Source: Marinomonas polaris DSM 16579 (GTDB lineage Bacteria; Pseudomonadota; Gammaproteobacteria; Pseudomonadales; Marinomonadaceae). From it: a DNA stretch of 64,000 nt. Shown here one piece after another: positions 32,229 to 41,655 of the stretch (positions are counted from its first letter, which is position 1; the number at the start of each line of letters is the position of its first letter). The notes under the pieces are model-generated. The model saw nothing but the letters and a program-made list of their open reading frames with translations. It was not told the DNA's origin and did no database searches. A program made the position numbers and the translations under genes. The stretch is taken from assembly GCF_900129155.1 (NCBI RefSeq), contig NZ_FQVF01000009.1, forward strand, positions 62,001 to 126,000, given 5' to 3'.

Positions 32229-33401
32229 TTATCGCTTTGGTAGTGATTGATCGGTAAGGCCTGCGAGTTGGCAAAACCAACGGCAGACATCGGCAATCAA
32301 TCGATCATTGAAATCGTAATGTGGACTGTGACAAGCCACGTTGTGGCCTTCGCCATCGTCACTGCCAATCAATGCAAATGCACCGGGAATCGCTTGCAAA
32401 TAGTAGCTAAAATCTTCCGACGCCATGATCGGCAAGGCTTGTCCGTGATTAAGTGTTTGTTCGCCATAAAGCGATTGCCAAACCTCGCGAGCATGAGTGG
32501 CTTGGTTCTTATGATTAATGGTTGCTTGATAGCGCATGTCGTGTTGTACAACGCATTCCACGCCATAAGCTGCCGCTGTTTGTGTGGCAACATCGGTAAT
32601 ATGTTGATTGATTAGTTGGCGAGTCGCTTCGTCAGGCACACGAATGCTACCGCTTAACGTCGCTGTTTCTGGAATCACCGTTGGCGCTGTTCCGCCATGT
32701 ATTTGCGTTACGCTGATCACTGCTGTGGCTTGAGGTGCAATGCGTCTGCTAACGATCTGCTGTAACGCCACATTCACCGCGCTTGCTGCTAACAACGGAT
32801 CGGCACACAATTCTGGTTGGCTAGCGTGACCGCCGCGACCTTTAAATGCCATGCTGAAGGTGCCATTGCCGCACATCACAATATCGTCTGGGCAAGCAAT
32901 CGTGCCATATGGAAGAGCTGGCCAGTTGTGCCAACCGTAAATTGCGCCGACGTTTTCCAAAGCTCCGTCTTTGATCATTTCGCGAGCGCCGTGAAAGCCT
33001 TCTTCAGCAGGCTGAAAAATCAACACCACAGGCTGAGGGAGTTCTGCTTCAAACTGTTTCAACCAACGCACCGTTGCCAACAAAGTCGCAGTGTGACCAT
33101 CGTGACCGCAAGCGTGCATGCAGCCTTGATTCACTGATTGCCATTCTTTGCCTGTCTGCTCGTCTATCGGTAGGGCATCCATATCACCTCGTAAGGCAAT
33201 CGCAGAGCCATTCGCGTCTTTGTTCAGCCACGCGATGGTTCCTGTATCAGCACAGGCGCGCCATGGAATATCCAATGCATCGAGCTGGCTTCGCACCAAT
33301 GACGCGGTGTTTTTTTCTTGCCAACTAAGCTCGGGATGAGCGTGTAACTGCTTGCGCAAGTTTTCAGCGAAGATAATATTTTCTTGCCATAAATTCTGCA
33401 T
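32229..33401 (-). CDS. N-acetyl-diaminobutyrate deacetylase, M20 type (DoeB2-like)
   Basis: 390 residues, M20 amidohydrolase. Metal ligands in CGHDGHT (HACGHDGH near residue 97), EEGFHGAREM and the late MASEDFSYYL. First gene of the operon. In Pseudomonas and relatives an M20 enzyme named DoeB2 removes the acetyl group of N-acetyl-diaminobutyrate; the classical DoeB is of the AstE/AspA type. A separate M14-type gene at 58656 could be a second deacylase. Confidence 0.8.
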   Translation of the reverse strand: MQNLWQENIIFAENLRKQLHAHPELSWQEKNTASLVRSQLDALDIPWRACADTGTIAWLNKDANGSAIALRGDMDALPIDEQTGKEWQSVNQGCMHACGHDGHTATLLATVRWLKQFEAELPQPVVLIFQPAEEGFHGAREMIKDGALENVGAIYGWHNWPALPYGTIACPDDIVMCGNGTFSMAFKGRGGHASQPELCADPLLAASAVNVALQQIVSRRIAPQATAVISVTQIHGGTAPTVIPETATLSGSIRVPDEATRQLINQHITDVATQTAAAYGVECVVQHDMRYQATINHKNQATHAREVWQSLYGEQTLNHGQALPIMASEDFSYYLQAIPGAFALIGSDDGEGHNVACHSPHYDFNDRLIADVCRWFCQLAGLTDQSLPKR

Positions 33402-34045
33402 AACGCCTCCCTTAAAATATTATTAAAACCCTATGAAATTTGAAAAACTTCATACAGTAGTAATTAAATATTTACGGGGTTGCAAGGGTGAAAAATAAAA
33501 AGAACGTCAATTAAAAGTATAAAAGGTAGTGAATTAAACATAAAAACATCAAAAAAAACGCTCAAAACAAACACATAGAGAAATATGTAAAAAATTCAAA
33601 AAAAACCTGAAATTCACATTTCAATCAATAAAATAGGCGTTTTAGTGTGCTCCAAAAATGCGCGCTAACGCCCTAAAAATAAGCGATCAGCTCAAAATTA
33701 ATGCCTTAAAATAAATATCATGTCTAATGATTAGTTATGTAAGTTTATTACGGATTGAATGTTACATATCTAACGATTAGTGCTGTAGTTTTATTTATCT
33801 ATTGTTTGGCTGCTTTATAAAAGAAAAAATTAAGGTAATAGAGAAAATAAGAGAGAGAAGAGTTGGTGGGAATAGTATTTTAAAATGAGGAAGTCTTGAC
33901 GTTGAATAAATATGAATATTGTTTTTAATCTAAAAAATGCACGCTTTATTCGTTTCCTAATCTGGGGATTAAATTATTTTGCTCCCATTTCAAATTGAAT
34001 TTAGGCTAAGGTAGATCCGTCTTTTTATCTTTTCTCAGGTGACTT
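33402..34045. promoter_or_regulatory. Intergenic region with spaced direct repeats
   Basis: 644 AT-rich bases between the divergent doe operon and a LysR gene, without a gene. CATGTCTAATGATTAGT (33719-33735) and CATATCTAACGATTAGT (33765-33781) are direct repeats 46 bp apart, each followed by a related TTTTATT stretch. These may be binding sites for a regulator. Promoters could not be fixed. Confidence 0.5.
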
Positions 34046-34960
34046 ATGCATAAACTCCCGCCTCGTGCGTTGGAATACCTTAATGCTATTGCTCGGTATA
34101 AAACTCTGCGAAAGGCTGCCGCTAGGCTAAATGTTGATCCTTCTGCCGTAAGTCGTTTGTTGTCACAGTTAGAAGAAAGTTTGCTATTACCTATCTGGGA
34201 CAGAACGAATAATCGTAACCCAATTACTCCAGCAGGAGAGGAACTACTTCAGTATTATCGAAAAATGTCTGCAAGCGAGCAGGCAACTTTATCGAGAATC
34301 GATGACTTACTGAACCTACGAACTGGCGAAGTTCGCATTGCGGTAGGTGAGGGGATTTTAGGTGATCTTATTTCATCTTCATTGCAGTCATTTTTGGAAA
34401 AGCATAAAGGGATTCAACTTTCGGTAGAAATGGCAGGAGCACAAGATGCAGTACAGTTACTGCAGGAGGAGCATATTGATTTTGCGTTAACCTATGCGTC
34501 GGTGAATAATCCTAAACTATATTGTCATTTAGAAACCAGCCATCCTCTTGAATTAATAGTACCGCCGGGACATGCTCTAACCAAGCAAGAAACCCCTGTT
34601 ACTTTCCATTCTGTTGCCGAGTATCCTTTTGCGTTGCTTGATAAATCTACTGGCATGGGGCGTTTAGTTGCACTTGCAGAAGAACTAAATCATTTAAAAT
34701 TAACACCGCGTCTGCGAACCAACTCAGTTGCAGCATTAAAGAATTTTGTGATGTCGGGCCTTGGCATTACTTTCATGCCATTACTAACAGTGCGTGAAGA
34801 AATTGAGCAAGGAAAAATCGTTGTTATTCCTATGGAGAGTAATATTTTTTCCCAAGCAAAAGTTCAAGTTTTAAGCATAGAGAGTAGAGAGCTAACTTTG
34901 GCTGCTCAAGCTTTATTGAATCATCTTAGCGAAACAATGGAATTCTTAGCCCATAAATAG
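34046..34960 (+). CDS. LysR-family regulator
   Basis: 304 residues. HTH near 20-39 (KTLRKAAARLNVDPSAVSRL), then LEESLLLPIWDRT and a substrate domain with GEVRIAVGEGILGDL. Divergent from doe, collinear with the dctPQM-vanX-like operon that begins 147 bases downstream. It probably regulates one of the two. Confidence 0.88.
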   Translation: MHKLPPRALEYLNAIARYKTLRKAAARLNVDPSAVSRLLSQLEESLLLPIWDRTNNRNPITPAGEELLQYYRKMSASEQATLSRIDDLLNLRTGEVRIAVGEGILGDLISSSLQSFLEKHKGIQLSVEMAGAQDAVQLLQEEHIDFALTYASVNNPKLYCHLETSHPLELIVPPGHALTKQETPVTFHSVAEYPFALLDKSTGMGRLVALAEELNHLKLTPRLRTNSVAALKNFVMSGLGITFMPLLTVREEIEQGKIVVIPMESNIFSQAKVQVLSIESRELTLAAQALLNHLSETMEFLAHK

Positions 34961-35107
34961 AGCGATAGGTATTGTTTTATTTTATGTGTTGACTTAATTG
35001 CAACGCTTTGATGCTTGTGATGTCAACAGCTCAAGTTTAAGTTGGTTGTGTGGATAATAAAATGATAGAAAAATCACATGACTCTAAAATCATAAAGGAA
35101 CTCAAAA

Positions 35108-36142
35108 ATGACAGTTATCAATCAAGTATTAGGCAAAACTCGTTTGTTTAAAGCAATGGCATTGGGAGCGGCGATTTCATCCATGTCGTTTGCCATCCAA
35201 GCTCAAACAATCAACCTAAGTTATAACGGTGCGGCTGATGTAGATAAGAATGCCGTACATTTATTTGCGACGAATCTGCAAAAATTAGTCGATCAGAAAA
35301 CCAATGGTGAGCTGACCTTAAAGCTTTATCCAAATAGCATGTTGGGTGAAGAGGAAGAGCGCATGGAGCAGGTATTAAATACGCCAAGTCTAAACGTTGC
35401 TTCTTTTGGTGGTGTTTCTCCTTTATTTCCTGAAATTTTTGTCAGTGCAATTCCTTTCCTATTCAGTGATTTTGATCAAGCCCGTCAGTTTTTTGATGAA
35501 GGTAGTTACTGGAAAGCAGTTCAGAGCGAGTTTTATAAGCGTACTGGTGGACACCTAATGGCCGTAGTGGAAGAGGGCGGTTTTCTTGCCTTTACCAATA
35601 ACAAGCACCCAATTAAATCTCCGAAAGATTTTGAAGGTCTTCGTTATCGTGCCATGGATAAAAGTCAGGTTGCTCTTTACAACGCATTTGGTGCGTCTGG
35701 TACACCAATCCCTTGGACAGAAGTTTATCTTGCACTAAAAACAGGTGTTGCTGATGGTCAGATGAATCCGCCTATGTACATTATTTTAGGCAGTTTATTT
35801 GAGGTGCAAAAATACGCAACTTTGGCAAATATCCAATATTCAGACCAGTTCTTAGTAGGTAATGATGAATTGCTAAAAAGCTTATCAGCTAAAGACAAAG
35901 CGGCTTTGTTAGAGGCTGTGAAAGAGGCTAATGATATCAACAGAAAAGCGGTGCAAAGTCAGGTTGAGTCTCGTATTGCTTTCTTGGAAGAAAAGGGGAT
36001 GGAAGTATATCGCCCTACGGCTGCAGAGTTAGAAGAGTTTCGTACAGTAGGTCAACCTTCTTACTTTAAGTGGTTAGAAGAGGAAGGTATTGATCAAAAA
36101 TGGGTCGATTTAGCATTAAAAGATGTAGGTTTTAAAAAGTAA
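35108..36142 (+). CDS. dctP: TRAP transporter substrate-binding protein DctP
   Basis: 344 residues with a signal peptide (cleavage probably after FAIQAQ near residue 33). TLKLYPNSMLGEEEERMEQV, FEGLRYRAMDKSQ and ALKTGVADGQMNPPM are typical of DctP-type periplasmic receptors. The conserved Arg lies in RYRAM. Linkage to a D-Ala-D-Ala dipeptidase suggests a dipeptide or peptidoglycan fragment as ligand, which is inference. Confidence 0.9.
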   Translation: MTVINQVLGKTRLFKAMALGAAISSMSFAIQAQTINLSYNGAADVDKNAVHLFATNLQKLVDQKTNGELTLKLYPNSMLGEEEERMEQVLNTPSLNVASFGGVSPLFPEIFVSAIPFLFSDFDQARQFFDEGSYWKAVQSEFYKRTGGHLMAVVEEGGFLAFTNNKHPIKSPKDFEGLRYRAMDKSQVALYNAFGASGTPIPWTEVYLALKTGVADGQMNPPMYIILGSLFEVQKYATLANIQYSDQFLVGNDELLKSLSAKDKAALLEAVKEANDINRKAVQSQVESRIAFLEEKGMEVYRPTAAELEEFRTVGQPSYFKWLEEEGIDQKWVDLALKDVGFKK

Positions 36143-36155
36143 ATCCCATTTAGTT

Positions 36156-36173
36156 CGGCGCCTTCGGGCGCCG
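36156..36173 (+). terminator. Intercistronic hairpin between dctP and dctQ
   Basis: CGGCGCC, TTCG, GGCGCCG: a very stable stem, 13 bases past the dctP stop and without a T run. Such stems often allow more binding protein to be made than membrane subunits. Confidence 0.65.
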
Positions 36174-36186
36174 TTACGAGGCAATT

Positions 36187-36672
36187 ATGACTCTGAATTC
36201 TATACGTGCATCAGCGTATCGCTTGTTGTTGTTTATATCTGCATCCATTCTCGCTATGAATGTATTGCTTATTTTGTATAGCGTATTTACTCGCTATATT
36301 TTAAATCATTCGCCTATTTGGTCGGATGAACTTTCTCGGTATGGAATCATTGCCAGTGTCATGTTGGCGATGTCTTGTGCTTATGTAGACTCCCGGCACA
36401 TGAGAGTCTCTTTTGTCGAACAAAATGTCGGTCATACTGCTCGTCAGTTGATTCGTATGTATCAATGGTTGGCCGTGCTGTGCGTCTCGTTATTTTTTAC
36501 TTACGTAAGTGCACGTTACTCAATATCCATGGGTAAGTTTGCCAGCATGAGTCTTGGCGTGAGTAAATCGATTCCTTTGTTATCTGTGCCTATTGGCTTT
36601 GGCGCATTATTTCTGATGGTATTTATACAAGGGCCATTCCCGCAGAATCAAGAGAGGAATGAAGCATGTTGA
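36187..36672 (+). CDS. dctQ: TRAP transporter small permease DctQ
   Basis: 161 residues, four membrane helices. WSDELSRYGIIASVMLAMSCAY has the conserved Glu of the DctQ family. Overlaps dctM by seven bases. Confidence 0.9.
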   Translation: MTLNSIRASAYRLLLFISASILAMNVLLILYSVFTRYILNHSPIWSDELSRYGIIASVMLAMSCAYVDSRHMRVSFVEQNVGHTARQLIRMYQWLAVLCVSLFFTYVSARYSISMGKFASMSLGVSKSIPLLSVPIGFGALFLMVFIQGPFPQNQERNEAC

Positions 36673-37943
36673 TTGCTATTGTTGTTACCTTTTTAGTGAA
36701 CATATTATTAGGCGTGCCATTATTCATTTGTCTTTTATTGGCATCATTAATCGGCTTTTATTTTGTCGATTTTTCGTTAGCTTATCGCATGGTTCCACAA
36801 CAGTTTTTTGGCGGTATTAATTCCTTTGCTTTAATGGCCATTCCGCTCTTTATCTTTGCCGGTAACTTGATGAATTCCTCAGGATTGACGTCACAATTGA
36901 TTCGTTTAGCGAACTCATTGGTCGGACATCTACGTGGTGGCTTGGGTTACGTTAATGTGGTCTCTAGCGTGTTTTTTGCCGGTGTGAATGGTTCAGCCGT
37001 GGCAGATACCTCTGCTCTTGGGTCGCTGCTGGTTCCCGCGATGAAAAAAGAAGGCTATTCGACTAGCTACGCAGCAGGTTTAACCGCAGCCAGTTCTTTG
37101 ATTGGACCTATTATTCCACCCAGTATTTTCATGATTCTTTATGCGTCTTTGACTAATACATCAGTGGGTGATTTGTTTCTTGCAGGCGTCATTCCTGGCT
37201 TACTGCTTGGCGGTGCATTTATCGTTATGAATTATCTGTATGCCAGAAAAGCTGGTTTACAAAGTCAAACAGAAAGATCCAGCTTTAAAGGCGTTTTACA
37301 GGCTTTTTGGTATTCGGCCCCAGCCTTGATTGCGCCTTTTATCATTGTCTCTAGTATCGTTTTTGGTTTTGTTACACCTACTGAATCGGGTGCTTTAATT
37401 GTTGCTTACGCTTTGTTGCTGGGTTTGTTGAATCGTAGCTTATCCTTTACCAAGCTTCGTGAAGCTCTGGTTGATACTGCTATTCTGACTGGCACCATCT
37501 TTGTCATTATCGCAGCGTCGTCTGTGGTTAGTTGGTTATTGGCTTATGCTCAATTACCTTCACAGCTCGTTGTATATCTGGAGCCTTTTAAAAATAATCC
37601 GACGGTTGTGCTTTTGATTCTTAGCCTGATTACTTTTTTTATCGGTATGTTGATGGAGGAAGTATCTGCGCTGATGTTACTTACGCCGGTATTTTTTCCA
37701 GTGGCGATTGCCTCAGGTGTTGATCCTGTGCATCTTGGTGTGGTTATCACCATAAATATCACTATTGCATTGATAACACCGCCAATGGGAGCATGTGTCT
37801 TTGTGGCTGCTGCGGTGAGTAAAATTGAGATTACTGAGATGTTTAAAAGTATTTGGCCGTTTGTGATGGTGGCCGTTTTTGCTCAGATCTTTGTTATTTG
37901 CTTTCCAAGCTTAACCTTACTACTACCGAGTATTTTTAATTGA
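36666..37943 (+). CDS. dctM: TRAP transporter large permease DctM
   Basis: 425 residues, about 12 helices. SVFFAGVNGSAVADTSALGS and PPSIFMILYASLTNTS are characteristic DctM segments; late ITPPMGACVFV likewise. Uses a sodium gradient in characterised systems. Directly followed by the dipeptidase gene. Confidence 0.92.
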   Translation: MLIAIVVTFLVNILLGVPLFICLLLASLIGFYFVDFSLAYRMVPQQFFGGINSFALMAIPLFIFAGNLMNSSGLTSQLIRLANSLVGHLRGGLGYVNVVSSVFFAGVNGSAVADTSALGSLLVPAMKKEGYSTSYAAGLTAASSLIGPIIPPSIFMILYASLTNTSVGDLFLAGVIPGLLLGGAFIVMNYLYARKAGLQSQTERSSFKGVLQAFWYSAPALIAPFIIVSSIVFGFVTPTESGALIVAYALLLGLLNRSLSFTKLREALVDTAILTGTIFVIIAASSVVSWLLAYAQLPSQLVVYLEPFKNNPTVVLLILSLITFFIGMLMEEVSALMLLTPVFFPVAIASGVDPVHLGVVITINITIALITPPMGACVFVAAAVSKIEITEMFKSIWPFVMVAVFAQIFVICFPSLTLLLPSIFN

Positions 37944-37944
37944 T

Positions 37945-38700
37945 ATGAGCAGTTACAGACCACCAAATCAGATTCCTCCGTCAAATGATTTTTCTTGGGA
38001 TAATTACAGGCAAATTACCATTGAGGATAACGGGGAAGTATTAATTCCCCTGAGTACATCGAACCGGTTGGTGACGTATCCTTTCTACGCAAAAATGGGT
38101 ATTGCCAATGCTATTCCAGAGTGTTTTGTGCGGGAAAGTGTGTTTGATAAATTACACCAAGTAACTAAGCTTATGCCGTCTGGTGTAAGGTTAGTTGTGC
38201 TAGATGGTTGGCGTCCTTTTTCGGTACAACAATATTTGTTTGATACTTTAATTAACATCTTGAAAAAGTCGTTTCCGAATCATGCTGAAAGTTATTTGCA
38301 TGAAAAGGCAAAAAGTCTGGTTTCACCACCAAGTACCGATGTTAAAGCTCCCAGTCCGCACCTTACTGGCGGATCGGTCGACGTGACCTTGTGTGATGAA
38401 ATGGGGCGCTTTTTAGATATGGGGACTCACTTCGACGAAGCTAGTCAGTATTCATGGACTGATGCGCTTGAAACTCCCAGTTGGAACAATAAAGGGCCGC
38501 AGGAGAATCGTCGGATTCTTTATAACGCAATGATCGAAGTAGGTTTTACTAACTTGCCTAGCGAGTGGTGGCACTATGATTTTGGAAATCAGCTGTGGGC
38601 GTATCGCACTGGAAGTAAGAAGGCGATCTATGGTGTTACTCGACCAAGAGACATCCTTAAACAATGGGAAAGTGAAATAATAGATAACGGTTTTATATAG
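37945..38700 (+). CDS. D-Ala-D-Ala dipeptidase, VanX-like (M15D)
   Basis: 251 residues. SPHLTGGSVDVTL near 132-144 is the SxHxxGxAxD zinc motif and EWWHYDFG near 212-219 holds the catalytic Glu and third ligand; LDGWRPFSVQQ carries the conserved Arg. There is no signal peptide, so it acts in the cytoplasm. It starts one base after dctM, so it is translationally tied to the TRAP transporter. It likely splits an imported dipeptide (D-Ala-D-Ala or a similar one) for nutrition; there is no vanH/A. Confidence 0.88.
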   Translation: MSSYRPPNQIPPSNDFSWDNYRQITIEDNGEVLIPLSTSNRLVTYPFYAKMGIANAIPECFVRESVFDKLHQVTKLMPSGVRLVVLDGWRPFSVQQYLFDTLINILKKSFPNHAESYLHEKAKSLVSPPSTDVKAPSPHLTGGSVDVTLCDEMGRFLDMGTHFDEASQYSWTDALETPSWNNKGPQENRRILYNAMIEVGFTNLPSEWWHYDFGNQLWAYRTGSKKAIYGVTRPRDILKQWESEIIDNGFI

Positions 38701-38738
38701 TTTTCTGTTGGATATTTGGGGGTAGATCAAAAACTAAG

Positions 38739-38770
38739 TTGCCCTAGATAATATTTGTTATCTAGGGCAA
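38739..38770 (+). terminator. Terminator after TRAP-dipeptidase operon
   Basis: TTGCCCTAGATAA, six-base loop, TTATCTAGGGCAA. Just before it, ATTTGGGGGTAGATCAAAAA (38714-38733) resembles the left arm of the hairpin element of the phage region. Confidence 0.8.
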
Positions 38771-38880
38771 TCATTTCAAATAAACTGCTACAGTTTAGTT
38801 ATTCAAATACTTGTACATTAACATTGTCTTTTTTAATTAAACGAATGACTCTATTCATTTTTGTATTGCATCATTTGGGT

Positions 38881-39231
38881 TTATCGAACCGCTGATTCAT
38901 TGATATACCAAGTGTCATTTTTTCGGTGGATACCAATGACGATCAGCGCTTCGCGTTTCTCGTAAATGCCTTTCCACACAAAACGAAAGCAACCGTCATG
39001 ATCGTCATCCCGATAGCCTTGTAAAGCCCCAAAATACTCGTAACCCACGTTTCGACCATTTCTGGCTTGCATGTGTTTGATGTCATGCTCAAAACGCTCT
39101 GGAGAGAAATCGACAAGATCCTTTTCTTCGTAATGCTTAACAAACAACTCATAGTTGCACGTGTCATCTGCTTTCAGCATTTCCTTAAGGAATTGTTCCG
39201 CGATGGCTCTTTCATTTTTGAGTTCAGGCAT
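38881..39231 (-). CDS. Small SnoaL/NTF2-like protein, copy 1
   Basis: 116 residues: MPELKNERAIAEQFLKEML, then LFVKHYEEKDLVDFSPE and a beta-rich second half (FRFVWKGIYEKREALIVIGI, DTWYINESAVR). This pattern suits an NTF2/SnoaL-like cone fold, but the family is not certain. Two more copies exist in the window: a 5' fragment at 46328-46519 and a complete gene at 52723-53073. GGAAACC and AAGGAAA precede the ATG. Confidence 0.65.
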   Translation of the reverse strand: MPELKNERAIAEQFLKEMLKADDTCNYELFVKHYEEKDLVDFSPERFEHDIKHMQARNGRNVGYEYFGALQGYRDDDHDGCFRFVWKGIYEKREALIVIGIHRKNDTWYINESAVR

Positions 39232-39376
39232 AGTGGTTTCCTTATGAATTTGTCGTGAAGTTTTAACGAGTCTAACTGTTGTCGGGTCTATTTACGAAAC
39301 TTGGCCAAATGACAGCTTGCTATACTTGTCTCCGAGTTGGCTAGATATTACATCTAGTGCTTTAAATAACTTATTT

Positions 39377-40276
39377 TTAAACTTTGTTAAACTGCATATT
39401 TTTTAAAAATACATCAATGAATTTTTGCACCGCGGGTAGTTTTTCCCGGTTTTTACAGCTGTATAGATAAAAATTTCGGTAAATAATAGGATCGCAAATA
39501 GGTATTATAACTAGTCCATTTTGTTTCACTGATTCGATTGCATAAGGCAGACAGATCGTAACTCCTAAACCATTTGCAACCATGCTCAAGGCCGTTGACA
39601 TGAAGTTAACCAGGTATTTCGGACTAATTATATACTCAGAAGACTCACGTAATAAATTGTCAATGATAAGCTCTGTAAAGGATCCTCGTAGAGTTATTAG
39701 CTCTAGGTTGGCAAGGTCTTTCCATCTGATATTGGCCTCTTTCGCAATCGGATGATTTGGGGGGAGTGCCAAATGAAAAGGGTGTGAGAATATTAGCTGT
39801 TTGTTAAGGCTAGATAGTAATTTTCTTTCTGGTCCAATACCAATATCCGCCTCACCTAGGTTGACAATTTCTTGTACGTTTTCTACCCCACAATCAATTA
39901 GACTGACTTCAACCTGAGGAAACATTTTACTATATAGAGCGATTATCCTAGGTAGTTCAGCCGATGCTAGTTGCTGAACAACAGCGATTCTTACTTTGCC
40001 ATAGTCAAGTTTTTTTAGGCCCATCACTTCATTTGTCAAAGCGTCCATTTCATCTAGCATACGGATAACTGCAGGAAGAATGTTTCTACCGGCTTCGGAC
40101 GTTTCTAATTTTCTGGTTGATCGATCAAACAAGCCTAATTCTAAGTTGAGCTCTAATTCCTTGATAATACTACTAAGTGCTGATTGGGTGATGTGCAGGT
40201 TTTCTGCTGCTTTAGTGAAGCTTCCCTCTTGGTGAACCGCCAGAAATGCTCGTAATTGTCTTAGCGTTACATTCAT
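39377..40276 (-). CDS. LysR-family regulator of aromatic block
   Basis: 299 residues. HTH FTKAAENLHITQSALSSIIK near 20-39, substrate domain with GKVRIAVVQQLASAELP. Divergent from the fumarylacetoacetase gene, which it probably controls through the shared intergenic region. Confidence 0.9.
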   Translation of the reverse strand: MNVTLRQLRAFLAVHQEGSFTKAAENLHITQSALSSIIKELELNLELGLFDRSTRKLETSEAGRNILPAVIRMLDEMDALTNEVMGLKKLDYGKVRIAVVQQLASAELPRIIALYSKMFPQVEVSLIDCGVENVQEIVNLGEADIGIGPERKLLSSLNKQLIFSHPFHLALPPNHPIAKEANIRWKDLANLELITLRGSFTELIIDNLLRESSEYIISPKYLVNFMSTALSMVANGLGVTICLPYAIESVKQNGLVIIPICDPIIYRNFYLYSCKNREKLPAVQKFIDVFLKNMQFNKV

Positions 40277-40277
40277 T

Positions 40278-40308
40278 AGATTATCCTATATATTTATCAA
40301 TATAATCT
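40278..40308. promoter_or_regulatory. Possible LysR operator
   Basis: AGATTAT (40278-40284) and ATAATCT (40302-40308) form an inverted repeat 17 bases apart, right at the LysR start and about 78 bases before the fumarylacetoacetase gene. Position suits autoregulation and divergent control. Confidence 0.4.
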
Positions 40309-40385
40309 GATTGTCTAATAAATATATACCTTATAGTATTTTTTACATAAAGATAAATATCTTCAAAATAAAAATAGAAGGGCTT

Positions 40386-41645
40386 ATGGACATCAAAAAG
40401 ACATTTTTACCTGTTGACGAGCGCAGCGATTTTTCAATTCACAACCTACCTTACGGAGTTTTCAGTAGCGATACATTAAGCCCTAGGGTAGGGGTTGCTA
40501 TAGGTCATCAGATTATAGATTTGAGTCAACTTGAAGAGGCAGGCCTTCTTCCTACTTCAGACAACACTGTTTTTAATAGTGACACACTTAACCCTTTTAT
40601 TTCTCTTGGAAAAGAGATCTGGCATGAAACACGGGCTCGCCTTCAAGACCTTTTGGATTTCAATAATCCAGAATTACGTGACAATAACGAACTGTGTGAC
40701 AAAGCAATCGTTAACCAAGCTGATGTTCAAATGCATTTGCCTATTCATGTTTCTTCTTATACTGACTTTTATTCATCTCGTGAGCATGCCTTTAACGTTG
40801 GCTGTATGTTTAGAGACCCTGATAATGCCTTAATGCCTAATTGGAGTGAGCTGCCTGTTGGTTATAACGGTCGTGCTAGTTCTGTCGTAGTTAGCGGTAC
40901 AGATATAGTTCGTCCAAGCGGGCAGATCAAAGTTCCTGATTCAGAACGACCAATTTTTTCTAGCTCTCGAAAATTAGATTTTGAGTTAGAAACTGCTTTT
41001 ATAATTGGGCGTCCAAACGCTATGGGTAAGCCTGTTTCTATTGAAAACGCTCATGAGCATATATTTGGTATGGTACTTCTCAATGATTGGTCAGCACGTG
41101 ATATCCAGCAATGGGAATGCGTTCCACTCGGCCCGTTTAATTCTAAAACATTTGCTTCTTCTATTTCGCCTTGGGTAGTGACTCTTGAGGCTTTAGAGCC
41201 ATTTCGTTGTTCTGCACCTAAGCAAGAACCTTTACCGTTACCTTATTTACGCGAGAAGCGTGATAACAATTTTGATATTAACCTTGAAGTATCTTTCGAT
41301 GTTTCAGGTCACGAAACGGTTATTAGTAAAACAAACTTCAAGTACATGTATTGGACAATGCCTCAGCAACTGGCACACCACACTATAAGTGGCTGCAATA
41401 TGCAAGTTGGTGATTTGTTAGGCTCGGGAACTATTTCGGGGAAAGATAAGGGGAGTCGTGGCAGTTTGCTTGAGCTGACTTGGAATATGACAGAAGCCCT
41501 TACCTTAAATAATGGTGAATCACGATACTTTATTGAAGATGGAGATGGCATCGTCATACGAGGATATGCTCAAAAAGATGAGGTGCGTGTAGGGTTTGGT
41601 GAAGTACGTGGAAAAATTCTTCCTGCTAACGAGTTTAATTATTAA
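40386..41645 (+). CDS. fahA: Fumarylacetoacetase
   Basis: 419 residues from ATG 40386; the ORF runs further upstream without a ribosome site. FYSSREHAFNVGCMFRDP, GYNGRASSVVVSG and NDWSARDIQQWECVPLGPFN are classical fumarylacetoacetase motifs. Splits fumarylacetoacetate to fumarate and acetoacetate, the last step of homogentisate degradation. Followed by maleylacetoacetate isomerase, but no homogentisate dioxygenase is near. Confidence 0.92.
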   Translation: MDIKKTFLPVDERSDFSIHNLPYGVFSSDTLSPRVGVAIGHQIIDLSQLEEAGLLPTSDNTVFNSDTLNPFISLGKEIWHETRARLQDLLDFNNPELRDNNELCDKAIVNQADVQMHLPIHVSSYTDFYSSREHAFNVGCMFRDPDNALMPNWSELPVGYNGRASSVVVSGTDIVRPSGQIKVPDSERPIFSSSRKLDFELETAFIIGRPNAMGKPVSIENAHEHIFGMVLLNDWSARDIQQWECVPLGPFNSKTFASSISPWVVTLEALEPFRCSAPKQEPLPLPYLREKRDNNFDINLEVSFDVSGHETVISKTNFKYMYWTMPQQLAHHTISGCNMQVGDLLGSGTISGKDKGSRGSLLELTWNMTEALTLNNGESRYFIEDGDGIVIRGYAQKDEVRVGFGEVRGKILPANEFNY

Positions 41646-41655
41646 GGCGAATATC

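Noticed and set aside
29636..33339. Plus-strand ORFs across the doe operon
   Set aside because: All lie opposite well-supported enzymes and have no start signals or motifs.
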